NCBI RefSeq assembly: GCF_001687665.2
Contig: NZ_CP016543.2
Span: forward strand, 868,001-932,000
Origin: Planococcus donghaensis
Lineage (GTDB): Bacteria > Bacillota > Bacilli > Bacillales_A > Planococcaceae
Direction: 5' to 3'
Length of the DNA: 64,000 bases
The position numbers and the translations under genes are program-made. Position 1 is the first letter of the stretch, and each line of letters opens with the position of its first letter. This document shows positions 41,774-50,923 of this stretch, piece after piece. The notes under the pieces are model-generated. The model searched no databases and had not been told where the DNA came from. It saw nothing but the letters and a program-made list of their open reading frames with translations.

Positions 41774-41858
41774 CACCACAAGGGGAGCTTTAGCTGAGAG
41801 TGAACATCTGTTCTTACCCTTTGAACCTGTAAGTTAACACTTGCGCAGGGATGTGGAT
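41774..41858 (+). ncRNA. TPP riboswitch (THI element)
   Basis: The conserved blocks are present in order: GGGGAGC and GCTGAGAGT, then ACCCTTTGAACCTG, then GTTAACACTTGCGCAGGGA. CCACA (41776-41780) and TGTGG (41852-41856) close the aptamer. Thiamine pyrophosphate binding should favour the terminator just downstream and so lower thiT expression. Confidence 0.96.
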
Positions 41859-41875
41859 AGAAACCGGTCCTTACA

Positions 41876-41907
41876 ACGACGCCTGGCTCTGTCCTAGCGT
41901 CGTTTTT
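41876..41907 (+). terminator. Riboswitch-controlled terminator
   Basis: Stem ACGACGC / GCGTCGT (41876-41882 with 41897-41903) followed by Ts lies between the TPP aptamer and the thiT ribosome binding site, as expected for transcription attenuation. Confidence 0.85.
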
Positions 41908-41964
41908 ATAATGGTTTTATTCGCGGCCCTTCTGGTGATGTGCACAACACATAAGGAGGAAGTC

Positions 41965-42543
41965 ATGAGAAATAAAAAAGTTTTGTTAATGATGGAAATT
42001 GCAATTTTTGCAGCTCTTGGATTTGTTTTAGACTTTATATCATTCCGGATGCCACAAGGCGGTTCAGTTAGTTTAGTCATGATTCCAATCGTCTTAATCG
42101 CTTTTAGAAGAGGTGTTGGTGCGGGCGTTTTAACTGGCTTGTTAGTCGGCTTGTTACAAATTGTTTCTGGCTTTATCTCTGTAACCCCTTTGTCATTCGG
42201 CTTTGTCGTTATGCAAGTGATATTGGATTATCTATTAGCATATGCTGTGGTCGGATTCGCGGGTGTGATGCGCGCAAAATATTTGCAGCATGCGGAAGCG
42301 AAGCAAACTGGAAAAATGCTAATCGCAATTGTCTCAGGCGTGCTTATTGCATCGGTATTGCGTTATTTCGTGCATGTCGTCACCGGTATTTTGTTCTTCG
42401 GTATGTTTGCTGAAGGCAATGTAGTAATTTACTCTGCTGTGTACAATGCTACGTATATGATCCCTGTATTTTTACTCGCTGCTTTTGTTTGTTCAGCGCT
42501 TTTCGCAGCTGCTCCAAAATTGGTGAATGCTGAAGCTCAATAA
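41965..42543 (+). CDS. thiT: Thiamine ECF transporter S component
   Basis: This 192-residue membrane protein of the ThiT (YuaJ) family binds thiamine and docks with a shared energy-coupling module. It has about six helices; DFISFRMPQGGSVSLVMIPI is the conserved thiamine-site loop region. The ATG at 41965 follows AAGGAGG (41953-41959), although the frame is open back into the riboswitch. The TPP riboswitch upstream confirms the substrate class. The coupling module genes are not in the window. Confidence 0.93.
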   Translation: MRNKKVLLMMEIAIFAALGFVLDFISFRMPQGGSVSLVMIPIVLIAFRRGVGAGVLTGLLVGLLQIVSGFISVTPLSFGFVVMQVILDYLLAYAVVGFAGVMRAKYLQHAEAKQTGKMLIAIVSGVLIASVLRYFVHVVTGILFFGMFAEGNVVIYSAVYNATYMIPVFLLAAFVCSALFAAAPKLVNAEAQ

Positions 42544-42546
42544 TGT

Positions 42547-42573
42547 AAAGGCTGTCTTCGGACAGTCTTTTTT
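42547..42573 (+). terminator. Terminator after thiT
   Basis: Stem GGCTGTC / GACAGTC (42550-42556 with 42561-42567) with a stable TTCG loop, flanked by AAA and a T run. Confidence 0.85.
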
Positions 42574-42627
42574 CTATGAATCGCTAGAAGAGATTCAAAC
42601 AGGACGGGAGCCTCTGTATAAATTTTG

Positions 42628-42636
42628 TGGTATAAT
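42628..42636 (+). promoter_or_regulatory. Extended -10 promoter of map
   Basis: TGGTATAAT is a perfect extended -10 element, 35 bases before the map start; no clear -35 is seen. Confidence 0.6.
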
Positions 42637-42670
42637 TTTTGAATAGAAAAGCTTGAAAGAAGGGTATTTA

Positions 42671-43423
42671 ATGATTGCAACTACTGAAAAAGATATTGAA
42701 ATGTTAAAAAAAGCTGGCCAAATGGTAGCTGAAATTCGTGAAGCGATGAAAGCGGCAACGAAAGCCGGCGTTACAACAAAAGAAATTGATGAATTGGGTG
42801 GCAAATTATTTGAAGAACTTGGGGGCGTATCTGGGCCAAAATCAGAATACGACTTCCCAGGGTACACATGCATTAGTGTTAATGAAGAAGTAGCTCACGG
42901 CATTCCAGGCAACCGTGTAATCCAAGATGGAGATATTGTGAATATTGATGTTTCGGGTTCATACGAGGGCTATTTCTCTGATACAGGAATATCGTTTGTA
43001 GTAGGAGAAGGACATGCAGAAAAAGAAAAAATTTGTGCAGCTGCAGCTTCTGCTTTTGATCGCGCAATGACAAAAGTTAAAGCGGGCGCTAAACTAAACC
43101 AAATCGGTAAAGCAGTTGAGCGCGAAGCAAAAGAACAAGGTTTGTTTGTTATCAAAAACTTGACGGGACATGGCATTGGTAAATCGCTTCATGAGGCGCC
43201 TCAGCACATTTTAAATTATTACGATGCATGGGAAACAACGATATTAAAAGAGGGCATGGTGCTAGCAGTAGAGCCTTTTATCTCACAAAAGTCTGAACAC
43301 ATCATTGAATCAGGTGATGGTTGGACATTTATCACACCAGATCAATCATTAGTAGCACAAATTGAGCATACGGTTCTTGTGACAAAAGGTGAGCCGATTT
43401 TGCTAACGAAGTTGAACAACTAA
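42671..43423 (+). CDS. map: Methionine aminopeptidase type I (YflG/MapB-like)
   Basis: This 250-residue enzyme removes the initiator methionine from new proteins. Metal ligands lie in VNIDVSG, FSDTGISF, GHGIGKSLHE, VEPF and IEHTV. The DFPGYTCISVNEEVAHGIP motif is typical. The sequence is closer to what I recall of B. subtilis YflG than to the ribosomal-operon Map, so a second copy may exist elsewhere. The ATG at 42671 follows AGAAGGG; the frame opens at 42653. Confidence 0.93.
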   Translation: MIATTEKDIEMLKKAGQMVAEIREAMKAATKAGVTTKEIDELGGKLFEELGGVSGPKSEYDFPGYTCISVNEEVAHGIPGNRVIQDGDIVNIDVSGSYEGYFSDTGISFVVGEGHAEKEKICAAAASAFDRAMTKVKAGAKLNQIGKAVEREAKEQGLFVIKNLTGHGIGKSLHEAPQHILNYYDAWETTILKEGMVLAVEPFISQKSEHIIESGDGWTFITPDQSLVAQIEHTVLVTKGEPILLTKLNN

Positions 43424-43445
43424 TCGTATTTATTTTTTCAATTTT

Positions 43446-43492
43446 AAAAACCTGCAGACAATCTCGTGAAATCGAGATGTCTACAGGTTTTT
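43446..43492. terminator. Bidirectional terminator between map and TspO-like gene
   Basis: A long, interrupted stem (AAAAACCTG at 43446-43454 with CAGGTTTTT at 43484-43492; inner AGACA/TGTCT and TCTCG/CGAGA). Confidence 0.88.
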
Positions 43493-44219
43493 AATTTATT
43501 GGGTTTCTTTTTTTAATAAGCAAAATACCTGTCAGTATTACGCCACTTAAGAATAGAGAGGCAGTAGTTACAAGCATTTCTCCAGTTCCGTGTTTGATCG
43601 CAATTCCGATAAAGGCCCAAATAAAAACAGCGGCATAAGGAATGTCCATATGATGAAAACGGATGTGCAAAGCAAGTGCAGTGGCAACGGTCAACATAAT
43701 CACAGTCCACAATTGATCACTCAGTCCCCATCCATTCCAATTATAATAAGTTAGAACGAAACTGATATTGGCAATAGTTGCTACACTGATCCAACCCATA
43801 TTAATCGAAATGGGTAAGCGCTCAGTAAATGATTTTTCTGAATTTGCATATTGCAAGTAAAGGATGATTAAGGCAATTAGGTAGCCAAGCATGGCAACGA
43901 TTGATGTGGCGAAAAACTCATAATGCCATAATAGCAGCCAACTAATATTGAACACGCAACTTAATATGAACATCAATGCCAACGTGTAAGAAGGGGTCTG
44001 TCCTTTTCGTAAGCGGACCCAAAAAGCAATAATCCAGACAGCTAGCAAAAGGTATATAATGCTCCAAATTGAAAATACGTAACCGGCAGGTGTGAACAGA
44101 ACCAATAGTCGATTAGACACTTCACCTGTTGTTTGGCCATTTAATGGCAAGGTGTTTGCTAAAGTATTCATCACAATTACAGCAATAAATGCAATTGTCA
44201 TCAGTAAAACACGGATCAT
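43491..44219 (-). CDS. TspO/MBR-like tryptophan-rich membrane protein
   Basis: This 242-residue membrane protein has about seven to eight helices and is rich in tryptophan. FTPAGYVFSIWSIIYLLL and NISWLLLWHY resemble the TspO/MBR signature, but the protein is longer than the classic five-helix TspO, as in the extended family found in Bacillales. The role is unknown; TspO proteins bind tetrapyrroles or sterols. A GGGAGGG site precedes the ATG. Confidence 0.72.
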   Translation of the reverse strand: MIRVLLMTIAFIAVIVMNTLANTLPLNGQTTGEVSNRLLVLFTPAGYVFSIWSIIYLLLAVWIIAFWVRLRKGQTPSYTLALMFILSCVFNISWLLLWHYEFFATSIVAMLGYLIALIILYLQYANSEKSFTERLPISINMGWISVATIANISFVLTYYNWNGWGLSDQLWTVIMLTVATALALHIRFHHMDIPYAAVFIWAFIGIAIKHGTGEMLVTTASLFLSGVILTGILLIKKRNPIN

Positions 44220-44412
44220 ACGAAATCCCTCCCTTACTTTAGTATACCTGCCATAGTTTCAATCAACAATTAACCTTTTCCAAATAAATCCCTAAAAATG
44301 TCGATAAGGTGAAGTGTTGAAGATTTGAAGGGAATAATATTCCAGTATCCGAATAAAAAATGATATACTAATAAGTGTTTTTAGAAAATTTAGTTTACCA
44401 GGGGGCATTACT

Positions 44413-46212
44413 ATGACAGTGAAATATCCGGAAACATGGGATTTGGATACGCTGTTTTCAGGCGGCAGCGAATCTCAAGAATTGCGGTTACATATGAACC
44501 AAGCAGTAACAATGCTTACGGAATTTGAAAAACTTGTTCAAAAATTTAAAGGGCCAACTGGAAAAGAAGATGCTGAAAATGTATACGATTTGTTAGAAAA
44601 AATGAGTGAAGTAATGAGGCACTTAAGCCAGTCAGGGGCTTTTATTGGCTGTTTAATGGCACAAAATACACAAGATAAAAAAGCGGGGATTTTAGAAAGT
44701 GAAGCAGCTTCACTTTCGGCTCGTTTCCAAAATTCTTTTCAGAAAATCCAACAAGATTTAACAAAGACAGAAGACGCGGTATGGAATGAGCTATTGAATG
44801 AAGATCTTTTACGTAAATTCACATTTATCTTGAATGAATGGCGGGAAGAAGCAAAACAATTACTTTCAGAAAAAGAAGAAAGTATGATTACAGCTTTAAG
44901 TACGGATGGGTATCATGGGTGGAGCCAATTATACGATATGCTCGTAGGCGAAATTAAGGTCACAGTAACGGTTGATGGAGAAACGAAATTATTATCCGTA
45001 GGACAAGCAAACAACTTAAGTTCTCATAAAGATTCGGCTGTACGCAAAGAATCGTATGAAAAGCTAGAAGAAGCTTGGACCGAAAAGGAAGAGTTTTTTG
45101 CAAAAACGCTAAATTCAATTGGAGGATTCCGCCTCGAAATTTACAAAAAACGTGGATGGGAAAATGTATTGCAAGAGCCGTTGCATATTAATCGCATGAA
45201 ACAAGAAACATTAGATGCAATGTGGGGAGCAATTAGTAAAAACAAACAACCTTTTGTTGATTATTTAACCAAAAAAGCAGAATTACTAGGCAAAGATGGA
45301 TTGGATTGGTATGACGTAGATGCACCGGTAACAGAAAGTACACAGCAATTCTCTTATCAAGAAGGAGCAGAATTTATCTTAAAGCAATTCGGTAAATTTG
45401 GTCCTGAATTAGAGTATTTTGCAAAACAAGCGTTTGAAAAAGGATGGATTGAAGCTGAAAATCGTCCGAACAAACGACCGGGTGGATTTTGTACAGGTTT
45501 GCCATTAAGTGAAGAGTCTCGTATTTTTATGACATATAGCGGCTCCATGTCGAATGTGGCAACACTCGCACACGAATTAGGACATGCATTCCATTCTTAT
45601 GCATTGCGACCTGTTCATTCATTAAATCGGTCCTACGCAATGAACGTAGCAGAAACTGCTTCTACGTTTGCTGAAATGATTGTTGCAGATGCGGCAGTGA
45701 AAAATGCACAGTCTAAAGAAGAAAAAATCGCTTTACTAGAAGATAAAGTTCAACGAAGCGTCGCATTTTTCATGAATATTCATTCCCGTTTCCTTTTTGA
45801 AACACGATTTTATGAAGAACGTAAAAAAGGGGTCGTTCCTGCAGCTCGTCTAAATGAATTAATGGAACAAGCTCAACAAGAAGGATTTGCTGGGGGCTTG
45901 TCTTCAACGCATCCGCATTTCTGGGCATCTAAACTTCATTTTTATATTACGCAAGTACCATTTTATAATTTCCCGTATACGTTCGGATACTTATTCTCTT
46001 TGAGTGTATACGCAAAAGCTTTAGAAGCAGGAAGTAGCTTTGAAGAAAAGTATATGGCTTTGCTTCGTGATACAGCAGTAATGTCTGCAGAAGATTTGGC
46101 GATGAAACATTTGGGGGAAGATATTACACAACAGGCGTTTTGGGAAAAAGGAATCGCTTTGTGTATCCAAGATGCCAAAGAATTCATTTCACTGACATCT
46201 GCTGAGGCTTAA
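44413..46212 (+). CDS. M3-family oligoendopeptidase
   Basis: This 599-residue zinc peptidase of family M3 (PepF-related branch) degrades short peptides in the cytosol. The HELGHAFHSYAL motif near residue 389 provides two His ligands and the catalytic Glu, and NVAETASTFAEM carries the third ligand. Length is usual. A short GGGGGC site precedes the ATG. A GNAT gene begins one base after the stop, so they are probably cotranscribed. Confidence 0.9.
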   Translation: MTVKYPETWDLDTLFSGGSESQELRLHMNQAVTMLTEFEKLVQKFKGPTGKEDAENVYDLLEKMSEVMRHLSQSGAFIGCLMAQNTQDKKAGILESEAASLSARFQNSFQKIQQDLTKTEDAVWNELLNEDLLRKFTFILNEWREEAKQLLSEKEESMITALSTDGYHGWSQLYDMLVGEIKVTVTVDGETKLLSVGQANNLSSHKDSAVRKESYEKLEEAWTEKEEFFAKTLNSIGGFRLEIYKKRGWENVLQEPLHINRMKQETLDAMWGAISKNKQPFVDYLTKKAELLGKDGLDWYDVDAPVTESTQQFSYQEGAEFILKQFGKFGPELEYFAKQAFEKGWIEAENRPNKRPGGFCTGLPLSEESRIFMTYSGSMSNVATLAHELGHAFHSYALRPVHSLNRSYAMNVAETASTFAEMIVADAAVKNAQSKEEKIALLEDKVQRSVAFFMNIHSRFLFETRFYEERKKGVVPAARLNELMEQAQQEGFAGGLSSTHPHFWASKLHFYITQVPFYNFPYTFGYLFSLSVYAKALEAGSSFEEKYMALLRDTAVMSAEDLAMKHLGEDITQQAFWEKGIALCIQDAKEFISLTSAEA

Positions 46213-46213
46213 T

Positions 46214-46762
46214 ATGAACTTGCTTTTTGAAGGACAGACTTGTTATTTGCGGAGCTTAACAGTTGAAGATGCTGAAGAAATGGTGCACTTGCTCTTGCGA
46301 AATCGGGGGTATTGGTCTGTTTACGAACCAAGCCACCGTGATAGCTATTTTACACCAGCCGTTCAACGGGAAAAAATTCGAGAGTCAATTTATCAAGCGA
46401 GAGAAAACCGGGAATACAGTGTAGGAATTTTTGAACATAAGACAAACAAATTAATCGGTCATATATCTGTTTATAGCGTCAAACGGATGCCTTTTTTAAG
46501 CGCCTTAGTTGGTTACTCGATTGATGAAAAATATGTAGGTAAAGGAATTGCTACGGAAGCAGTAAAGTTAATGACTATCTTTGGTTTCGAACAATTGCGC
46601 CTTCACCGAATCGAAGCATATGTCTCTCCTGATAATGTTGGGTCGATTCGAGTGTTAGAAAAAACTGGATTTCGTCAGGAAGGCTTACTAAAGCAATTTC
46701 TTTATATCAATGGCGAATGGAAAGATCATTACTATTATGCCTTGATCGAGCAAGAGTTTTGA
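46214..46762 (+). CDS. RimJ/RimL-type GNAT acetyltransferase
   Basis: This 182-residue GNAT protein resembles ribosomal-protein alanine N-acetyltransferases. The acetyl-CoA loop is seen as DEKYVGKGIATEAVKLM near residue 110, and LHRIEAYVSPDNVGSIRVLEKTGF is the usual C-terminal motif. The true acceptor could be a ribosomal protein or a small molecule. It starts immediately after the M3 peptidase gene. Confidence 0.87.
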   Translation: MNLLFEGQTCYLRSLTVEDAEEMVHLLLRNRGYWSVYEPSHRDSYFTPAVQREKIRESIYQARENREYSVGIFEHKTNKLIGHISVYSVKRMPFLSALVGYSIDEKYVGKGIATEAVKLMTIFGFEQLRLHRIEAYVSPDNVGSIRVLEKTGFRQEGLLKQFLYINGEWKDHYYYALIEQEF

Positions 46763-46847
46763 AAGGGTAAGGCCACCTATAAAAAATGGTGGAATGAGCT
46801 GCATCGTTGGTTTGAATCGTGAATACCAAGAGAAGAAGGTGCGAAGA

Positions 46848-47330
46848 ATGGATAAAGATAAATTATTCTCTTATCATAAATGGGCAGCTATCGCTTGTTT
46901 GCAACACGTCCAAAATGTAGGCGAAGAATTTTACAGTAAAGAAGGAGCAAACTCTTTTGCTTCTATTCAAGAAACAACTGAGCATGTCTTAGGCGTGGAA
47001 AAACTATGGCTACTCCGAATGTCGGGCGTCACGAACCCAACGTTCGAACATTTTGATGTTGAAACAACAGCAAAAGCAATTGAAGCGTATGTGTTGTTGC
47101 ATGAAGAAATGGAAAGGTTTTTCTCATCCCGCACGGATCAGCAGTGGGAAGAGACACTTCATTACCGGAATATGCGCGGAGATAAATTTTCTACGACAAG
47201 AGAAGAAATGTTGTTCACTTTTGTTAACCATGCAAGCTATCATAGAGGACAGGTTACATCTTTGCTTCGACAATTTGGCAAAGAAGGAATCGCACTCGAT
47301 TATATTTATTTCCAAAAAGAAAACCGCTGA
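46848..47330 (+). CDS. DinB-family protein
   Basis: This 160-residue four-helix-bundle protein of the DinB/YfiT type has the metal-binding histidines in FSYHKWA, TEHVLGVE and NHASYHRGQV. Family members are putative metal-dependent transferases, often thiol-linked; the substrate is unknown. The ATG at 46848 follows AAGGTG (46836-46841), while the frame opens at 46794. The stop lies inside a terminator hairpin shared with the convergent carbonic anhydrase gene. Confidence 0.85.
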   Translation: MDKDKLFSYHKWAAIACLQHVQNVGEEFYSKEGANSFASIQETTEHVLGVEKLWLLRMSGVTNPTFEHFDVETTAKAIEAYVLLHEEMERFFSSRTDQQWEETLHYRNMRGDKFSTTREEMLFTFVNHASYHRGQVTSLLRQFGKEGIALDYIYFQKENR

Positions 47331-47348
47331 GAATTTCTCAGCGGTTTT
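47320..47348. terminator. Shared hairpin at the ends of two convergent genes
   Basis: A 13-base stem (47320-47332 with 47336-47348). The DinB stop (47328-47330) and the carbonic anhydrase stop (47338-47340) both fall within it. Confidence 0.9.
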
Positions 47349-47904
47349 CATTGCCATTTACAACAATATCTAATTTACCTGTTGTTGGGTCAATAACTAG
47401 CCCATGCACAGGAACATTTTTGTCTAACAATGGATGATGGCGCACCATATTAACACTATGCGCAACACTTTCCGTTACTTCATCAAAGCCGCGAAGCCAA
47501 CCTTCTAAGTCTACTCCAGAATATTCCATCATCTCAATGGTCTTTTCGTCAATTCCTCGTAATTTCATCTTTTCAAGAATTTCATTAGGTTTAATTGCGG
47601 ACATCCCACAGTCGTGGTGTCCAATAATGTAAATTTCATCTGCATTTAATTCGTACACCGCGACAATTAGGCTACGCATGATGCCACCAAAAGGATGATT
47701 AATGACAGCTCCAGCACTTTTAACAATTTTTACATCACCATTTTTAAAATTCATTGCTTTTGGCAACATTTCAACAAGTCGCGTATCCATACAAGTTAAA
47801 ATAACAACTTTCTTATCCGGAAATTTAGTAGTCATGTATTCCTCATACTTTTTTTCTTTCACGAACTCTTCGTTGTACTCTAAAATTTGGTCTAGTAAAG
47901 CCAT
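47338..47904 (-). CDS. Beta-class carbonic anhydrase
   Basis: This 188-residue zinc enzyme, close to B. subtilis YtiB, interconverts CO2 and bicarbonate. Zinc ligands lie in ILTCMDTRL (Cys, with the Asp-Arg dyad) and IIGHHDCGM (His and Cys). The length is that of the short type II-like beta branch. An AAGGGGGAAG site precedes the ATG. It is convergent with the DinB gene. Confidence 0.9.
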   Translation of the reverse strand: MALLDQILEYNEEFVKEKKYEEYMTTKFPDKKVVILTCMDTRLVEMLPKAMNFKNGDVKIVKSAGAVINHPFGGIMRSLIVAVYELNADEIYIIGHHDCGMSAIKPNEILEKMKLRGIDEKTIEMMEYSGVDLEGWLRGFDEVTESVAHSVNMVRHHPLLDKNVPVHGLVIDPTTGKLDIVVNGNENR

Positions 47905-48082
47905 TAATCTTCCCCCTTATCGAATGATACTCTTTTATTTTAATCTAAACTTCTGAGAAATACGAATCGAAACAGAGAAATTTTTAGAAATCAGGAATAT
48001 AGTCATCTTTCAATTATGTAGATTGTTTACAGTTTGTTTTAGGTAAGGGGAGAAGAGAGAAACATCGATGAGTAAAGGAAAA

Positions 48083-48124
48083 GAGACTAAAGCAATCCCA
48101 TGAACTTGGGTTTGCTTTAGTCTC
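48083..48124 (-). terminator. Terminator after mreBH
   Basis: GAGACTAAAGCAA (48083-48095) pairs with TTGCTTTAGTCTC (48112-48124), with a CCCA/TGGG extension; T-rich only on the minus strand side. Confidence 0.8.
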
Positions 48125-48131
48125 GATGTGT

Positions 48132-49139
48132 TTACCGTGACATCTTTTCTAATTGCTTGATCATGCCAAGTGATAATCCAGTTCCAATAGCCACAGATTC
48201 TAATGGCTGAGGTGCGATGTGAACTGGTACTGAAATTTCTTTTGACAGCCATTCTTGCAAACCTTTTAGTAAGGCACCGCCACCGGAAATCACTACTCCT
48301 TGGTCCACCATGTCCCCAGACAACTCAGCTGGACAATTTTCCAGCGTGGCACGAATGCACTCAAGAATGGCAGATAACGATTCTTTCAGCGCGTCTTGTG
48401 TTTCAAGTGAACTTAAAGTAATTGTTTTAGGTAGGCCCGTCATAATGTCACGTCCACGTATGTCCATCTTTTCGACTTCATGTGAAATCGGTGCATAACC
48501 AATTTCTTTTTTGATATTTTCGGCGGTGCGTTCACCGATTAAAACATTGTATTGTTTTCGAACATAATGAATAATGTCTTCATCCATGCGATCGCCAGCT
48601 ACTTTAACCGTGTTTGATGACACGACTCCACCAAAAGAGATGATGCCGACTTCTGTCGTACCACCACCGATATCAACAATAACACTTGCAACAGGTTCAC
48701 TAATTGGCAAATTTGCGCCGATTGCAGCTGCAACCGTTTCTTCAATCAAGTGAACGCTTTTAGCGCCGCTTTTTTTGACTGCATCGTGAATTTCACGACG
48801 TTCAACTTTAGTGGCTCCGGATGGTGTACAAACCATAACGGTAGGTTTCCGAAAAGCACTCCCAAGTTCTTTCAAGGCTCTTTGCATAACAATGGTCAAT
48901 AATTCTCTTGTTACATCGAAGTCTGCGATTACGCCATCTTTTAACGGACGAACAATAAGGATGGAATCTGGAGCTTTTCCAAGCATTGCTTTTGCTTCAT
49001 TGCCAATAGCTAAAACTGCACGTGTCTTTGCATCTAGGGCAACCATCGAAGGTTCATTTATAATAATGCCTTTTTCTTTTGTATAAACTAATATATTTGC
49101 AGTTCCTAAATCAATACCAATAGCTGTTGCAGAAAACAT
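48132..49139 (-). CDS. mreBH: MreB-like actin homologue (MreBH type)
   Basis: This 335-residue bacterial actin helps direct cell-wall synthesis along the cell cylinder. The phosphate 1 loop [13 protein letters not shown], phosphate 2 loop [12 protein letters not shown] and adenosine loop [11 protein letters not shown] are intact. Length and N-terminus fit MreBH of B. subtilis better than MreB or Mbl, and no mreC or mreD neighbours are seen. AGGAGG lies before the ATG. It is a single-gene unit. Confidence 0.85.
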   Translation of the reverse strand: MFSATAIGIDLGTANILVYTKEKGIIINEPSMVALDAKTRAVLAIGNEAKAMLGKAPDSILIVRPLKDGVIADFDVTRELLTIVMQRALKELGSAFRKPTVMVCTPSGATKVERREIHDAVKKSGAKSVHLIEETVAAAIGANLPISEPVASVIVDIGGGTTEVGIISFGGVVSSNTVKVAGDRMDEDIIHYVRKQYNVLIGERTAENIKKEIGYAPISHEVEKMDIRGRDIMTGLPKTITLSSLETQDALKESLSAILECIRATLENCPAELSGDMVDQGVVISGGGALLKGLQEWLSKEISVPVHIAPQPLESVAIGTGLSLGMIKQLEKMSR

Positions 49140-49277
49140 TCACGACTACCTCCTATAAATAAAAACCTAAACTTGTTAGAATTTTATCACTACTCACCAA
49201 CAAACGAAAGAGTCCAAGGAACCTAAAGTAGGTCTAAGGATAATGCCTATTGCAGGAAATCAACTAATAAAAAATAT

Positions 49278-49309
49278 AAAAACCGACTTCAATAAAGAAG
49301 CCGGTTTTT
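49278..49309 (-). terminator. Terminator after the 46-residue gene
   Basis: AAAAACCGACTTC (49278-49290) pairs with GAAGCCGGTTTTT (49297-49309) with one mismatch; T tract on the minus strand. Confidence 0.8.
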
Positions 49310-49314
49310 ATCGC

Positions 49315-49455
49315 TTAGTATTTTTTTTCAGGAATCGGATCTACATGCTCAGAATCGTGCGTGTGAAGCTCTTTCCCAAGAAAGTGAAGAAGCGTAAAGA
49401 AAAAGATGAAAATGACGACCATAAAGCCGAGAACGACAGTGATGTCATAAAACAT
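49315..49455 (-). CDS. 46-residue single-span membrane protein, unrecognised
   Basis: It reads MFYDITVVLGFMVVIFIFFF and goes on to a short His-rich tail (KELHTHDSEH). One membrane helix spans about residues 6-26. GAGAGGAG lies before the ATG and a terminator follows the stop, so it is a well-formed gene. It lies downstream of an M29 aminopeptidase gene on the same strand and may share its transcript. I do not recognise the family. An 83-codon frame on the other strand over the same bases looks like its shadow. Confidence 0.7.
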   Translation of the reverse strand: MFYDITVVLGFMVVIFIFFFTLLHFLGKELHTHDSEHVDPIPEKKY

Positions 49456-49540
49456 AATGATAACTCCTCTCTAAACTGTAATTATCAATATTAAGTATAC
49501 CTGATTTTGAAGGAAAAAATAAGTGTCGAATTATCGATAC

Positions 49541-50773
49541 TTAAAAAGCCCAGTTGCCTCCACGGAAAATCGGTTCACGCGAACCATCTTCTAAAATTCC
49601 ATCAATATCCATTTCAGAAGAACCTATCATGAAGTCCACATGTGTGATGCTTTGGTTCAAGCCATTTTCCAATAATTCTTCTTGTGACATTGTTTTCCCA
49701 CCTTCGAGGCAAAATGCATATGCACTACCAATGGCGAAGTGATTCGAAGCATTTTCATCGAACAGCGTATTATAGAATAATATATTCGAATCCGAAATCG
49801 GCGAATGATGGGGAACTAGTGCCACTTCTCCTAGGAAGTGTGAACCTTCATCGGTAGCAATTAGTTGTTTCAGTACATCTTCACCTTGTGCAGCTGTAGC
49901 ATCGACAATTTTCCCGTCTTTAAATGTTATTTTAAAGTCGTCAATAATATTTCCCCCATAGCTTAAAGGCTTCGTACTCGAAACATAGCCATTTACCCCT
50001 GTTTTATACGGCACGGTGAACACTTCTTCAGTTGGCATATTGGCCATAAAAGTATCGCCTTTTTCGTTAACCGATCCAGCTCCACACCACAAATGACCTT
50101 TTGGAAGTGCAACTTCTAAATCAGTTTTAGGTGAGGTGTAATGTAGTTTCGCATACTTTTTATCGTTCAAGTAATGAACTTTTGTATGCAATAAGCGGTT
50201 ATGTTCTGCCCATGCCTCGATGGGTTGATCCAAGTCTGCACGAACAGCTTTGAAAATGGCATCCCATAACGCGTCAACTTGCTGCTCTTTTGACAATTCA
50301 GGAAATACTTTCGCTGCCCAATCGGAGGAAGGGGCTGCAAGAACTACCCAACTAATTTTGTCAGATTGCACATATTGACGATACTTGCTCAATGCCTGTC
50401 CCGTCGCTTTTTGTGAATCGGCAATCCGTTTTGAATCGATTCCAGCTAATAAATCTGGACTTTGAGACACGACACTGATAAAAGCAGCCCCTTGCTCTGC
50501 TAATTGTTCACGCTCTTGAACTTTCCAAGAAGGAAATTGTGAAAACGAATCTTCTGGTGCTAATTCAAAGCGTAAACGTGTAATAGCATCATCAGACCAA
50601 TCGACGTGCACTTGTTTGGCACCGGTTTCATAAGCTTTTTGTGCAAGCAGTCGAACAAAAGGCGCAGAGTCGATAGAAGCAGCGATATAAAGTTGTTGAC
50701 CAGGTTGAATATTTACTCCCACTTTTATAGCTAGTTCAGCATAGCGGGCTAATTTCTCATTAAAAGACGTCAA
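49541..50773 (-). CDS. M29 metallo-aminopeptidase (copy 2)
   Basis: This 410-residue M29 (AmpS-type) aminopeptidase is a paralogue of the one at 38129-39358, with the same metal-site segments (MPTEEVFTVP, LGEVALVPHHSPI, FYNTLFDENASNH, ITHVDFMIGSSE). The two share long identical protein stretches but differ at many synonymous sites, so the duplication is not recent. I place the start at a TTG (50773) after AGAGGAGAG, giving an N-terminus like the paralogue's; an ATG at 50791 lies over that site. Confidence 0.88.
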   Translation of the reverse strand: MTSFNEKLARYAELAIKVGVNIQPGQQLYIAASIDSAPFVRLLAQKAYETGAKQVHVDWSDDAITRLRFELAPEDSFSQFPSWKVQEREQLAEQGAAFISVVSQSPDLLAGIDSKRIADSQKATGQALSKYRQYVQSDKISWVVLAAPSSDWAAKVFPELSKEQQVDALWDAIFKAVRADLDQPIEAWAEHNRLLHTKVHYLNDKKYAKLHYTSPKTDLEVALPKGHLWCGAGSVNEKGDTFMANMPTEEVFTVPYKTGVNGYVSSTKPLSYGGNIIDDFKITFKDGKIVDATAAQGEDVLKQLIATDEGSHFLGEVALVPHHSPISDSNILFYNTLFDENASNHFAIGSAYAFCLEGGKTMSQEELLENGLNQSITHVDFMIGSSEMDIDGILEDGSREPIFRGGNWAF

Positions 50774-50863
50774 ATAAATCTCTCCTCTCATCTCTTCTAT
50801 AGTAGCAATTTTCAGTCACAGCCTGCAACGATTTATAACATACTAGCTAATTAAATATTTCTC

Positions 50864-50907
50864 TTGTTTTATTTATTACAAAAGTTTATAATTAAACAAA
50901 AGTTTAA
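50864..50907 (+). promoter_or_regulatory. psuK promoter with paired operator-like repeats
   Basis: TTGTTT (50864-50869) and TATAAT (50887-50892) are 17 bases apart. ACAAAAGTTTA occurs twice, at 50878-50888 and 50896-50906, 18 bases apart on one helix face; the second is part of the perfect palindrome TTAAACAAAAGTTTAA (50892-50907). Both overlap or adjoin the -10, as repressor sites do. Confidence 0.7.
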
Positions 50908-50923
50908 AACAGGGGGTGTTGAA

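Noticed and set aside
48069..48104. An 11-codon plus-strand peptide before the mreBH terminator
   Set aside because: It is followed by a hairpin that works only on the minus strand, and there is no plus-strand gene for it to lead.
49243..49494. An 83-codon plus-strand frame
   Set aside because: It lies opposite the well-formed 46-residue minus-strand gene and starts inside no ribosome binding site; its Lys/Asp-rich sequence is the complement of a hydrophobic coding region.
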